Assembly: GCA_964549615.1 (NCBI GenBank)
Contig: CAZJVP010000055.1
Location: 1-37,222 of the forward strand
Direction: 5' to 3'
DNA: 37,222 bases
Source: CAYVLA01 sp964549615 [NCBI: uncultured Thermococci archaeon]
GTDB lineage: Archaea > CAYQAE01 > CAYVLA01
Below, in pieces: positions 1 to 8,594 of the stretch. Each line of letters opens with the position of its first letter. The stretch's first letter is position 1. The translations under genes were made by a program, and so were the position numbers. The notes under the pieces were generated by a model that saw nothing but the letters and a program-made list of their open reading frames with translations, ran no database searches and was not told the DNA's origin.

Positions 1-1
1 C

Positions 2-1498
2 TTTAGGACAGCAGAGGGGAGGGCGGCATGGTATCGACGCACGGACTTCGGCGTTGCCCTGGAGGAGGCCGGACCCGACGGACGGGCCAGGCTCGTGGTC
101 GGCAGGGTCGAGGGGGTCAACTGGGCGAAGACGGCTGGGTCAATACCCGGATGGCTCGCATACAACGCGACCCACATATTCGGCCTGGATCCCTCCAAGA
201 CCTACGTCCTGCTGGGGACAGAGAGGAGCTCGGATGTCCCGCACATATCGGCACTGCCCGCGAACCTGATGGTGGTCAGAACGACCAACGCCTCGTCGAT
301 GTTCGGCGTCTCATTGGCAGGCGATGAGAGGCCGGTCTTTGACTTCATCGAGCAGATTGCCTCCTCGTCCGCGGAGGTCGTCTGGCAGAACGGGTCCAGA
401 AGCCAGCTCTGCTGCGGGGCAACATGGCGGGCAGGGGTGCTTAGCTGCGGTGGCCAGAGCAAGCCGGCCATCTACTGCATGCCGCCGGGAAACGGCCTTG
501 GCGCGACGATCGCAACCTACATGATCATGATTCCCGATGGCGGCGCACGACTCAGGGCCTTCTTCGGGTTGACCGACTTGGTGAGGCCTGGGAGCAGCGA
601 TGGAGCAACCTTCAAGATCTCGGTCGGGGAGGCCACCTTGCTGCAGCTGCACCATGCCAACAGGTCGTGGGTGGAGGTGGACCTTGACCTGTGCCCGTAC
701 TCGGGACAGACCATCGAGATCGTGTTCTGGGTGGGGCCCGGGCCGAACAACGACGCCCGGTTCGATCTGGCCGCCCTGGGAAAGCCGGAGCTGTTGCCCT
801 ACGTGCCCGACCCCGTGGCCTTCGACATCCTCTGCCCAACCGGCCACAGTGGTTACGTCCAGGAAGGGGTGATCTCGGTCGCAGACCTGGAGGGCTTTCC
901 CGGGGCAACGAGGATCACGGGCCGCCTCCCGTTGACGTACGTTCTTCTCTTTCGAGACGCAACTCCCGTCGCTCTGCCCTTCAGCCTGACGGAGGCTCCC
1001 TTCGATGTCAGGGTGGTAAGGGGAGACGTTGAGGAGGAGCCTTCGGGGTATGCTTCCTGCCATCGAACCGTCATAAGCTGCGGAGGAGTGCCCAAGGAGG
1101 GCCTTTTCGAACACACTCCGCCTTCGGGTGCTACCTGTGCGATCTTCCTTCTGGACCTGCCCCAGGGAAAGCTCGCGCTTGAGACCGCAATCGGGATTGC
1201 GGACGGCTCACTGTCCACCGGCGTGCTATTCATAGTCAGGGCCAACTTCAGGGAGGTAGCCCGTGTGGAAATGCTGCCGTCGTACTGGAAGGACCTCACC
1301 GTCGACCTCTCCCCATGGGCGGGCGGGAAGGTGCTGTTGGCCCTTGAGACGGATCCCAATGGAATGGACTACTACGACTGGGCTGCCTGGGGAGAGCCGC
1401 GCATAGTCGCCGTCTCGGAGATCTGGCTTCTTTCTCCCGCAGCCCCTCTGGCCATGATCCTGCGGTTTAGCAGCCGGCGACAGAGAGGTCCGGCTTGA
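2..1498 (+). CDS. 5'-truncated protein with two carbohydrate-binding-like beta modules
   Basis: The reading frame is open from base 2 with no start before it, so the gene begins upstream of the window; the GTG at 95 is internal. About 498 residues are visible. Two segments share a pattern: one around bases 480-800 and one around 1110-1420. Each has a hydrophobic strand, a W-x-x-[LV]-x-[LV]-D-L sandwich (SWVEVDLDLCPYSG, YWKDLTVDLSPWAG) and a closing [LA]-A-x-G-[KE]-P (ALGKPELL, AWGEPRIV). This is the look of NPCBM/galactose-binding-like jelly rolls that bind sugars. The C-terminus has a short hydrophobic stretch followed by basic residues (SSRRQR), possibly a membrane anchor. The first ~150 residues look enzyme-like or secretory but I do not recognise them. 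It converges on the PHP gene 50 bases away. Role in surface glycan binding is an inference. Confidence 0.6.
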   Translation, partial: FRTAEGRAAWYRRTDFGVALEEAGPDGRARLVVGRVEGVNWAKTAGSIPGWLAYNATHIFGLDPSKTYVLLGTERSSDVPHISALPANLMVVRTTNASSMFGVSLAGDERPVFDFIEQIASSSAEVVWQNGSRSQLCCGATWRAGVLSCGGQSKPAIYCMPPGNGLGATIATYMIMIPDGGARLRAFFGLTDLVRPGSSDGATFKISVGEATLLQLHHANRSWVEVDLDLCPYSGQTIEIVFWVGPGPNNDARFDLAALGKPELLPYVPDPVAFDILCPTGHSGYVQEGVISVADLEGFPGATRITGRLPLTYVLLFRDATPVALPFSLTEAPFDVRVVRGDVEEEPSGYASCHRTVISCGGVPKEGLFEHTPPSGATCAIFLLDLPQGKLALETAIGIADGSLSTGVLFIVRANFREVARVEMLPSYWKDLTVDLSPWAGGKVLLALETDPNGMDYYDWAAWGEPRIVAVSEIWLLSPAAPLAMILRFSSRRQRGPA

Positions 1499-1548
1499 CA
1501 GGCCGATCCCCTCCGTCAACCAGCAGAACCCGGTCCAGACCGTGGCTA

Positions 1549-2301
1549 TCATCGGACTCCGCGGCGAGAATTCGGGACCCATAGATCGTCATCGGTTATG
1601 CCGTATCTGCGAAGGATCGGGACGATCAGACGATCGTTGCCGATATTCTCAAGAATGTGTGCATCGGAGCCTATGGAAAACTTCACCCCGACCTCCTTGC
1701 AGATGCCCAGGAACCTTCCGAGGAACACCTCGTCTATGGCGCAGATCCTGGGGCTTAAGTCCATCGCGATCGCATTCCTCTTGGCCTGTCTCAAGGCCTG
1801 CCTGAGGTCCCTGTCCTCGATCAACGATAGAACCTCATTGAGTCGCGGTATCTGTCCATATGCGAAGGGGTGCGCCACAGCATCCGCAAAATCCACGAGA
1901 ACCGATTCCTTGAATGACTCCAGAATCCACGAAGCTTGCGACTCCAGCGACTGCTGGGCGAACTGGGGAACGTCACGCGAGCGGGGATAGTGGCTGGGCG
2001 CCAGCAGGCAGAAGTCCAAGATGGTTGACCGCATTTCCTCAAGGGCGTCCCTGGGCCACCCAGTATGCACGGACGCCTCGGTGCCTACATAGACCATGAG
2101 GTCGGGTTCTGCCTTGGCGATCTCCTCCCGGGTCTGCCGGACCCTCTCGGCCATGTTCACGGGATCGAAGTGGTCTACGAAACCGATCTTGAGGTACCCT
2201 TTGGATTGGAAAGCCTCTATGGCTGCATGGGTAGTCATACCCGCATCCCGACGACGATGCACGTGGAAATCGACTTTCCCGATAAGGCTCGGAGAAGACA
2301 T
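1549..2301 (-). CDS. PHP-domain metallohydrolase (histidinol-phosphatase-like)
   Basis: The PHP-family metal ligands are visible in order: DFHVH near the N-terminus, FVDHFD, GTEAS, an AVAHPFA segment in the middle, and GSDAH near the C-terminus. Proteins of this family use two or three metal ions to hydrolyse phosphoesters; close relatives include histidinol phosphatases and the PHP domains of DNA polymerases. Length (about 250 residues) fits a stand-alone histidinol-phosphatase-like enzyme, but no his genes are near, so the substrate is open. I chose the ATG at 2301: a GGAG lies 11 bases before it and a TATA-like CATATCA lies about 30 bases upstream. The frame could extend to an ATG at 2346, but that codon falls inside the promoter-like inverted repeat. 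It is transcribed convergently with the preceding gene. Confidence 0.8.
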   Translation of the reverse strand: MSSPSLIGKVDFHVHRRRDAGMTTHAAIEAFQSKGYLKIGFVDHFDPVNMAERVRQTREEIAKAEPDLMVYVGTEASVHTGWPRDALEEMRSTILDFCLLAPSHYPRSRDVPQFAQQSLESQASWILESFKESVLVDFADAVAHPFAYGQIPRLNEVLSLIEDRDLRQALRQAKRNAIAMDLSPRICAIDEVFLGRFLGICKEVGVKFSIGSDAHILENIGNDRLIVPILRRYGITDDDLWVPNSRRGVR

Positions 2302-2327
2302 GATGGGCGGCGCTCCTTCGCGTCGGC

Positions 2328-2350
2328 TGATATGTCTTTGGGGCATATCA
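2328..2350. promoter_or_regulatory. Inverted repeat overlapping PHP-gene promoter
   Basis: TGATATG and CATATCA form perfect 7-base arms around a 9-base spacer. The right-hand copy as read from the minus strand sits about 30 bases before the ATG at 2301, where an archaeal TATA box is expected, so the palindrome could be both TATA and operator. Binding by a dimeric regulator is inference. Confidence 0.4.
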
Positions 2351-2473
2351 CGGAAGTTTGGCGCGAAGCGTGATCGGCGTCATGCAACCCGTCACATCCC
2401 CGGACCCAGCGCTGCCCGGCGCGCCCAACAGAGCTTTATCAGTCGCCTGACACATGCAGAATCCGGCGGAAAC

Positions 2474-3718
2474 ATGAGAAACGGCGCCATGTTCTGTGCG
2501 GTCGCTTCGGCTCTCATCATGATGGCGGTAGTGGGATTGGGCCAGGAGAAACCCTCGAAAATCAAGATCCTCGCAACCGGGAAAGCGGAGAGCACCCCGA
2601 TCCTTGCCGTTTGGTTCACCACCGAGCCCTCCACCGATGCGACGGTATTTCCCACCCGGGAGTGGGGCGCCGTCAACCCTTCTGACATCCGACGCTATAT
2701 GAGGCTCTACTTCCCCAGGACCTTCGACGGCCTGCTGGAGTACGAGTTCATCTTCCTGGCGCAGGTTGACATGACCTTCTTCACGCTTGAGCAACAGAAC
2801 TGGCTGTACGATGCCCTCACCAAGTATCCCAGGGCCGGGGTGAACACAAGGAGCATCATCAGCGCCAACAGCCCGCTCTACGAGCCATGGAGGGCGAGCA
2901 TCCTCTCCACGGCGTTCCCCAACGACGTGGAGGCGGTCATAGCGGATAGCAAGAACTTCCAGGGCGTGGCCGGACCTCTCATCATAAAAGATGATGCTGG
3001 CCTGCCCAACATCATGAAGCCCTTCAAGAGCATGATCGAGCCCATCTTCCCGGCCTACGGAGGCCTGAACACGGTGCCCAAGCCAGGGTCCGTGATACTG
3101 TCATACACCAAGAACACCAAGGGGGTCGGGTCGCCCATACCCGGCCAGATTGCCCACGTCTTCTACTGGAAGTGGAACAACTCGATCACATTCACATTCA
3201 GGGACATGGTATATGACGCTTTCTGGAGCCCGAAGGAAAGCTCTGTCTCCAACCCCTACTCGCTCGATATCGTCGCCAACCTAATCTGGTTTGCAACGGG
3301 CAGGCAGCTGCCCGAGGACCCGATCAAGGTTCATCAGTACAGGCGGCTCGTGTACGATTTCAACATTCAGAGGATGCTCCTGTTGAGCCTACTTGACTTC
3401 GCCGAGAAGTTCGGTGCCAACCCGGCCAAGCAGTATTCGCGGCTGGAGCGCGTCGATGAGGTCGGACGGAACGCGGCAGGGCTCTATCTCGAGAGTGACT
3501 ACGATGGCGCGTACGACGTGATGAAGGAGGCGATGAGCCAGTTAAAAGATCTCGACGAGAGCGCGGCGAAGCTGAAAGACAGGGCCCTGATGTGGGTCTA
3601 CCTGGTTGAATGGTCCGTAACGACTGCGGTGCTTCTCGTTGCCGGCGTAGTCCTGTGGACACTGATGGTGAGAAGGGCTCTCTACCGGGAGGTTGCGGCC
3701 ACAAAGTGGGCCAGATAG
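2474..3718 (+). CDS. Exported, C-terminally anchored protein, amidotransferase-like ectodomain
   Basis: About 414 residues. It starts with a short signal peptide (MRNGAMFCAVASALIMMAVVGLGQ) and ends with one transmembrane helix (residues ~375-397) followed by a basic tail (MVRRALYREVAATKWAR), so the body faces outside the cell. The ectodomain has alternating strands and helices beginning IKILATGKAESTP and a YEFIFLAQVDMTFFTLEQQ stretch. That resembles the class I glutamine-amidotransferase-like/ThuA-like fold seen in archaeal sugar-region proteins, but no catalytic Cys-His-Glu triad is evident, so a binding rather than enzymatic role is possible. The ATG at 2474 is preferred because the signal peptide starts there; the open frame upstream overlaps the PHP promoter. 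A TATA-like CTTTATC is at 2434-2440. Function unknown. Confidence 0.65.
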   Translation: MRNGAMFCAVASALIMMAVVGLGQEKPSKIKILATGKAESTPILAVWFTTEPSTDATVFPTREWGAVNPSDIRRYMRLYFPRTFDGLLEYEFIFLAQVDMTFFTLEQQNWLYDALTKYPRAGVNTRSIISANSPLYEPWRASILSTAFPNDVEAVIADSKNFQGVAGPLIIKDDAGLPNIMKPFKSMIEPIFPAYGGLNTVPKPGSVILSYTKNTKGVGSPIPGQIAHVFYWKWNNSITFTFRDMVYDAFWSPKESSVSNPYSLDIVANLIWFATGRQLPEDPIKVHQYRRLVYDFNIQRMLLLSLLDFAEKFGANPAKQYSRLERVDEVGRNAAGLYLESDYDGAYDVMKEAMSQLKDLDESAAKLKDRALMWVYLVEWSVTTAVLLVAGVVLWTLMVRRALYREVAATKWAR

Positions 3719-3832
3719 CGAACGAAACGACACTCATGTGAGGCTTGGATGCAATGGATGTCCTGCAATCGCCGCCCCCTCCGCAATCAGGCCTTACCGC
3801 CTCAATCCTTGACAAACGTGGAGGCGTGAACG

Positions 3833-5035
3833 GTGGCTGAAGGTCTGGCCATCACGAAGAGAACCGCCTACCTCGCGGTCCTCACGATGGGCATCGTGAG
3901 CATGCTCGGAGACATCTGCTACGAGTCCGGCAGGGGCATCGCGCCCGACTACCTACGGTTCCTCGGGGCATCCGCGTTCATGGTCGGCGCGATAAGCGGC
4001 GCCGGCGAGTTCATCGGGTACGCGATGAGGCTTGTGTCGGGCAGCCTTGCCGACAGGACCCGAGCCTACTGGCTGTTCATCTTCCTCGGCTACGGCCTGA
4101 TAGCGTCAATCCCACTCATGGGCCTCACGTCCACCGTCGAACTCGCCATGGCCCTTCTGCTGCTTGAGCGACTGGGAAAGGCCCTTCGGTCTCCCTCTCG
4201 CGACACGGTTGTCTCGATCGTGAGCAAGGGCATGGGCTCAGGCAAGGCGTTCGGCCTCCACGAAGCCATAGACCAGGTCGGCGCCATAATCGGGCCGCTC
4301 ATCCTGGGCGCGATCATGTTCTGGACCGCGAACAACTACTCCACGTCATTCCAGTTCCTGTTCATTCCGTACGCGTTGATGGTCGCCGCGTTGTTCTACG
4401 TTTACAGGCAGGTTGGCGGGACGGTCGAGTCCGCAGCGAAGAGCGCGTCGGAAGGGGGCGGATCGCTGGGCCGTGGGTTCTGGCTCTACTGCGCGGCGAT
4501 CCTCCTCAACACCTTCGGGCTCATCCCCGTGGCGCTCATCCTGTTCCAGGGATCATCGATCCTTCAACCCCAGGGATTGCAGTGGCTGGTGCCCATACTG
4601 TACGTTGCGGTCCAGATCGTCGACGCGCCGATGGCTTTGGTGGCCGGCTACTTCTTCGACAAGATGGGGGTGAGAATACTGGTGGTTCCATTCATCCTCT
4701 CGGTATTCCCGGCGTTTCTCGTTTCGTACGCTGGGATCGTCGGCGTCGTCGCCGCATGCCTGGTCTACGGAGTCGTCCTCGGCATGCAGGAGTCCGTCTA
4801 CCGCGCAGCGATCGCGGACATCATACCTCTCGCCAGGCGGGGCACGGCATACGGCATCTTCAACACCGCCCTGGGCGTGGGCACGCTCGTTGCGGGCGCC
4901 GTTTTCGGGTTCTTCATCGACAAGGGTTATTCCGCATACCTGCTCGCCGGATTTGCGCTCGTGCTGCAGGTGGGCGCCCTTCTCGTCTTGATTGCCGACA
5001 AGGAGGTCATCAGACGCTCACCCGAGAGAAGCTAG
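3833..5035 (+). CDS. Major facilitator superfamily transporter
   Basis: A 400-residue protein made almost entirely of about twelve hydrophobic helices in two halves joined by a polar loop near residues 195-215. The N-terminal part carries DICYESGRGIAPDYL followed by the loop GSLADRTRAY, which matches the MFS motif A position (G-x-x-x-D-R). A second DKMGVR loop lies at the corresponding place in the C-terminal half. The family moves small solutes across the cytoplasmic membrane by proton or solute coupling; the substrate cannot be read from the sequence. Start is GTG at 3833, eight bases after a clear GGAGG (3820-3824). It lies 114 bases after the anchored ectodomain gene on the same strand and before a sugar-type oxidoreductase, so sugar or drug export or uptake are both plausible. 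Confidence 0.88.
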   Translation: MAEGLAITKRTAYLAVLTMGIVSMLGDICYESGRGIAPDYLRFLGASAFMVGAISGAGEFIGYAMRLVSGSLADRTRAYWLFIFLGYGLIASIPLMGLTSTVELAMALLLLERLGKALRSPSRDTVVSIVSKGMGSGKAFGLHEAIDQVGAIIGPLILGAIMFWTANNYSTSFQFLFIPYALMVAALFYVYRQVGGTVESAAKSASEGGGSLGRGFWLYCAAILLNTFGLIPVALILFQGSSILQPQGLQWLVPILYVAVQIVDAPMALVAGYFFDKMGVRILVVPFILSVFPAFLVSYAGIVGVVAACLVYGVVLGMQESVYRAAIADIIPLARRGTAYGIFNTALGVGTLVAGAVFGFFIDKGYSAYLLAGFALVLQVGALLVLIADKEVIRRSPERS

Positions 5036-5237
5036 CGTTCGGCGCCTTGTCATCGCGAGCTCTCTGAACACGGAAACCCCGGCGTTCTCTGCTTGAGGGC
5101 GGCTCCGGTGAGGGCTTCGCCAGCCAAATGTTCGCCGAGCCGACGGACAAAGAAGCGCCAATGTGCACCGTGCGCCCGGGCTCCCACGGCATAGGGGCCC
5201 GTAAGATACCAGATGGCACCGGGATCTCCATGGCTAC

Positions 5238-5245
5238 ATTGATAT
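5238..5245 (+). promoter_or_regulatory. TATA-like box for the 5268 oxidoreductase
   Basis: ATTGATAT is the only AT-rich block in the 232-base gap before the gene. Its centre is about 26 bases from the ATG at 5268, the spacing expected between an archaeal TATA box and the transcript start, so the mRNA would be leaderless. Confidence 0.45.
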
Positions 5246-5267
5246 CCCCCGAACGGTGTGCGGGTCC

Positions 5268-6410
5268 ATGGACAAGCTCAAAGTCGGCCTCGTCGGCGCT
5301 CCGAGGGGTAGTTCCTTCGTTCCCGCATTCCGGTCCATCCCCGAAACCGAGGTCGCGAGCATCTGCGACATAGATGCCGGCCGGTTGACCGAGATCGCCG
5401 ATAGGTTCGGCATCCCGCACAGGTACACCGACTATGAGAGGATGTTGCAGGGGGAGGACCTGGACATCGTCGTGGTGGCAACCCCCATGCAGCTGCATGT
5501 CCCGCAGTCGGTCGCAGCGCTCGAGAGGGGCATCAACGTGCTCAGCGAGGTCACCGCCGCCGTCTCACTGAAGCAGTGCGAAGAGTTGGTGACAGCGGTC
5601 AGGTCAAGCGACGCGAAGTACATGATGGCCGAAAACTACATCTACATGCGCCCTAACGTCCTCGTTGGCAGCATGGTAAAAAAGGGCCTCTTCGGGGAGG
5701 TCTACTTCGGCGAAGGGGAGTACATCCACGACGTCAAACACATGCACCACGATGCACAGGGCCGACACACATGGCGAACGATCTGGCAGGTGGGCAAGAG
5801 GGGCTGCACCTACGGCACCCACAGCCTTGGGCCCGTCCTGGAATGGTTCGACGATAGAGTCGCCTGGATAACATGCACCGGGTCTGGGGTTCATACAAAC
5901 CCCGAGCACCCGCACGATGACACCGTGATCATGCTGTGCAAGACTACGCGCGATGCCCTGATCAAGATCCGCCTCGACATGATGTCCAACCGCCCCCACA
6001 ACATGGTCTACTACTCGATCCAAGGGACGAAGGGCTGCTACGAGGCACCCCGCGGCTTCGGGGACGACCACAAGGTCTGGCTTGCGGATTTCTCGGAGGG
6101 TAAGGTCCAGTGGCGATCACTTTGGGACTTTCAGGAGGAGTTCCTGCCCGAGATGTGGAAGAACCCCCCCGAGGATGCTTTGCGGGCCGGCCACGGTGGG
6201 GGCGACTACTTCGAGATCCGCGACTTCGTCGACAGCATACTCAGGGATGAAAATCCCAGGATCGACGTCTACAGAGCCATGGATTTCACCGTCCCCGGCC
6301 TCGTATCCGAGAAATCCATCCTCAACTACGGCCAGGCCTTCACGGTCCCTGACTTCAGGAAATGGGACGGAAAGGAGAGCGCGGAAGACCTGGTGAGGCC
6401 CCTGAACTAG
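5268..6410 (+). CDS. Gfo/Idh/MocA-family oxidoreductase lacking the EKP lysine
   Basis: About 380 residues, the usual length. The N-terminal Rossmann half begins VGLVGAPRGSSF; the normal G-x-G-x-x-G turn is altered to G-x-x-G-x-x-x-G. Strand 4 is followed by VVVATPMQLHVPQSVAAL, typical of the family. The position that normally reads E-K-P, which supplies the catalytic/NAD-contacting lysine, reads SEVTAAVS. The C-terminal half has YGTHSLGPVLEWF, which retains the usual His. Members oxidise or reduce sugars, inositols or related polyols with NAD(P). Start ATG 5268 is favoured over GTG 5256 because of the TATA spacing. The gene converges on the glycosidase-like gene at 6436. A related paralogue with the same kind of change lies at 27660. 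Substrate unknown. Confidence 0.88.
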   Translation: MDKLKVGLVGAPRGSSFVPAFRSIPETEVASICDIDAGRLTEIADRFGIPHRYTDYERMLQGEDLDIVVVATPMQLHVPQSVAALERGINVLSEVTAAVSLKQCEELVTAVRSSDAKYMMAENYIYMRPNVLVGSMVKKGLFGEVYFGEGEYIHDVKHMHHDAQGRHTWRTIWQVGKRGCTYGTHSLGPVLEWFDDRVAWITCTGSGVHTNPEHPHDDTVIMLCKTTRDALIKIRLDMMSNRPHNMVYYSIQGTKGCYEAPRGFGDDHKVWLADFSEGKVQWRSLWDFQEEFLPEMWKNPPEDALRAGHGGGDYFEIRDFVDSILRDENPRIDVYRAMDFTVPGLVSEKSILNYGQAFTVPDFRKWDGKESAEDLVRPLN

Positions 6411-6435
6411 GTTTTGCCGCGGAACACCACAAGGG

Positions 6436-8583
6436 CTAGGCCTTGACCGTGATCGCTTTCCAAGCCGCGGCCGTCCGTCCAGCCAGATCCACGGTGGCGG
6501 CCCTTAGGCGATAAGCCCCGGGCTGGCTCAACCTGAAGCGGATCTTGACGTTCCAGCCACCGCGATGCTTCTTGATCGAGCAGGGGCAGGACGGATTCAT
6601 GAAAAGGTAGTCCTCCTCGCCGGGACCGAAAAGCTCCCACATGACGACAGCGTTCCGGTACACGCCCTCCGAATCTGCCCCGGTCGAGTAATAGACCGCG
6701 GCCGACCCCGGCTCGACCACCGCAGTCGCGACCACGTCCATGGGTGCCCTACCCGTCTCCCTAGAGAGCTCCAACTCAAGTCTCGGTGGAGTCCCGTCCG
6801 GACGTGCTGGTCTCCGCGGTCCGCCTAGCGACCTCTCCGATCCGCCGCTTAGTACCCGCACATCCCCGTCCTCGCCTATCCGGACGATCTCCCTATAGCC
6901 GCGGAGATCAAGGCCGGGCAGATCCCAGGCCAGATCGAAGGCAACGCCCAACCTGATGAGTCTCTCGATCTCCGTGAAGAAATTCCCCATCACCACGCGG
7001 TGCTTGACCCCCTTTGAGTTGGGCCGCTCGAGGTTCAGCTCCCCCAGCCCCCACAGGTTGCCCCTTCCCATGTCAACGTGTCCAAGGTTGTACCCCGCGG
7101 GAAGCAGGACGAGCACCTCCGCTGCATTCCTCAGGGCTTCCGCGTCGCGCAGCGGGTGGTTCTCCACGTGTCCTCGAAGGATGCGGGAAAGCGCCAGATA
7201 CTCGCGGCGTGGAACGCACGCCAGTTGGTGGGAGTCCCAGTAGAAGAAGAACTGGGCCCCAAGGTCGTATGCATGGGTGAGAAGCCAAGGCGCGTCCGCC
7301 CGATCCACCTGGCCGTAGATGCTCACGCCCCATGCCTTCTTGGTGAGTCTCGCGGCGCCGCGAAGAAACCCGAAGATTATGCTCGCCAAGGCCTTGGGAT
7401 CGTCCACCGGGATCTGGCACCCGTAGGCCATGTCCATCTCTGGGAGAGTCCTCATAGTGCCGAAACGCCCGGGGGGCTCGAATACGACTGCGCAGGGCGG
7501 GCCGTGCCTCTCCTGACCCAGCTGCCAAGCAGCGGTGCTCACCATTGTCTCCCAGCTGAACACGTTCTGCTGGAGGAACCACATATCGCCCAAGTCCAGA
7601 TCCTCACGGGACCTGAGGCCTCTGATCAGATGGGTGGGAGTCCCATCGCGGTTGGCCTTTCGGAAGTATGCGATGAATTCCCCAAGCACCTTTTCGACCG
7701 TCAGCTCCCTGCGCAACGCGGGGTCGTTCTCCAGGCTCGGCTTGATGACGTGGTCCCTGGTGCAGACGGCCGGTTCATCCAGGAAGATCTCAGGTCCCAG
7801 GTAGTTGCTTCGATACAGTTCCTCGGGGAACTTGATGTCGCGTGCACCCGGGCCCCAGTAGAACACGTCCCGGGATCTGATCCAGCCGGCCTGCTCCGCA
7901 TCAACCCTGAAACAGTTCATGCCAGCGTCGATCATCTCGTCGAAGTCGGTTGGCGCAAGGCGGACGTACTCGTAGTCCGATCCGTCGTAGCGTCGGGCAT
8001 CGTCCCTGACTTTCGTGTTGTGTGGGACCCCCACGAGCACGTCGGGCAGGAGCTTGATCACCCTGGCCCGGGGCGGGCGGAGGTCGCCACCTCTTCCGCG
8101 ACGTGACAGACGGTAGACGTGGCCCAGGTAAGCCATCTCCTTCGGGAATGTCCGCCCCCTAGGAGGTCGGAGAGAGCGAGGTATCAAATGCCTCCAGGCC
8201 CCCAAGCAAGGCAGCACCGCCCGGCCCGTATACCTGTGCGAGAACTCGACTGCCTCTTCTCCCCCCTCCTGTAGCACATACCGGGCGATATCCCGATGTG
8301 CCCCCGCGAGCGATCGAGGTGGATAGGACTTGGTCAGCAGCCAGAAGCGGTACTCGTCCCCGTTGGCCTTCGTGGCATGCACGCCCAACCACTGAAGCCG
8401 CCGCGCCCCCACCTTCTCGGCGGTGCCGAAGACCAACTCAAACGCCTTCACCGAAGAGGGGGGAATGCGGTCCTTCTCGGGATGTTCGTAGGTCGCACTC
8501 AGCCCGGGGGGCCCGAGCGGCTCGCGCAAGGCATGCACGGGCCGTCGCTTGACGAGGGGACGTCGATTCACGACCCGCACCAT
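6436..8583 (-). CDS. GH42-like glycoside hydrolase-family protein
   Basis: 715 residues with no signal peptide, so probably cytoplasmic. The N-terminal ~180 residues look like a beta domain. The middle has features of a TIM-barrel glycosidase: an aromatic-rich EMIDAGMNCFRVD strand and EIFLDEPAV, where the Glu after Asp is a good acid/base candidate. It also has GVSIYGQVDRADAPWLLTHA and FFFYWDSHQ. Around residues 500-600 a Rossmann-like segment (VLVLLPAGYNLGHVDMGRG ... EIERLIRLGVAFDLAWDLPG) resembles the beta-galactosidase trimerisation domain of GH42 enzymes. The C-terminus has a beta-sandwich-like domain with CPCSIKKHRGGW. It starts 11 bases after the stop of the Ftr-like gene and is almost certainly co-transcribed with it. 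The SD is weak. Substrate and exact GH family are not resolved. Confidence 0.6.
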   Translation of the reverse strand: MVRVVNRRPLVKRRPVHALREPLGPPGLSATYEHPEKDRIPPSSVKAFELVFGTAEKVGARRLQWLGVHATKANGDEYRFWLLTKSYPPRSLAGAHRDIARYVLQEGGEEAVEFSHRYTGRAVLPCLGAWRHLIPRSLRPPRGRTFPKEMAYLGHVYRLSRRGRGGDLRPPRARVIKLLPDVLVGVPHNTKVRDDARRYDGSDYEYVRLAPTDFDEMIDAGMNCFRVDAEQAGWIRSRDVFYWGPGARDIKFPEELYRSNYLGPEIFLDEPAVCTRDHVIKPSLENDPALRRELTVEKVLGEFIAYFRKANRDGTPTHLIRGLRSREDLDLGDMWFLQQNVFSWETMVSTAAWQLGQERHGPPCAVVFEPPGRFGTMRTLPEMDMAYGCQIPVDDPKALASIIFGFLRGAARLTKKAWGVSIYGQVDRADAPWLLTHAYDLGAQFFFYWDSHQLACVPRREYLALSRILRGHVENHPLRDAEALRNAAEVLVLLPAGYNLGHVDMGRGNLWGLGELNLERPNSKGVKHRVVMGNFFTEIERLIRLGVAFDLAWDLPGLDLRGYREIVRIGEDGDVRVLSGGSERSLGGPRRPARPDGTPPRLELELSRETGRAPMDVVATAVVEPGSAAVYYSTGADSEGVYRNAVVMWELFGPGEEDYLFMNPSCPCSIKKHRGGWNVKIRFRLSQPGAYRLRAATVDLAGRTAAAWKAITVKA

Positions 8584-8594
8584 CCGCCAGGGCC

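Noticed and set aside
7078-8106. 342-codon plus-strand frame opposite the glycosidase
   Set aside because: It is the antisense of a well-supported GC-rich gene and has no recognisable domain or ribosome site.
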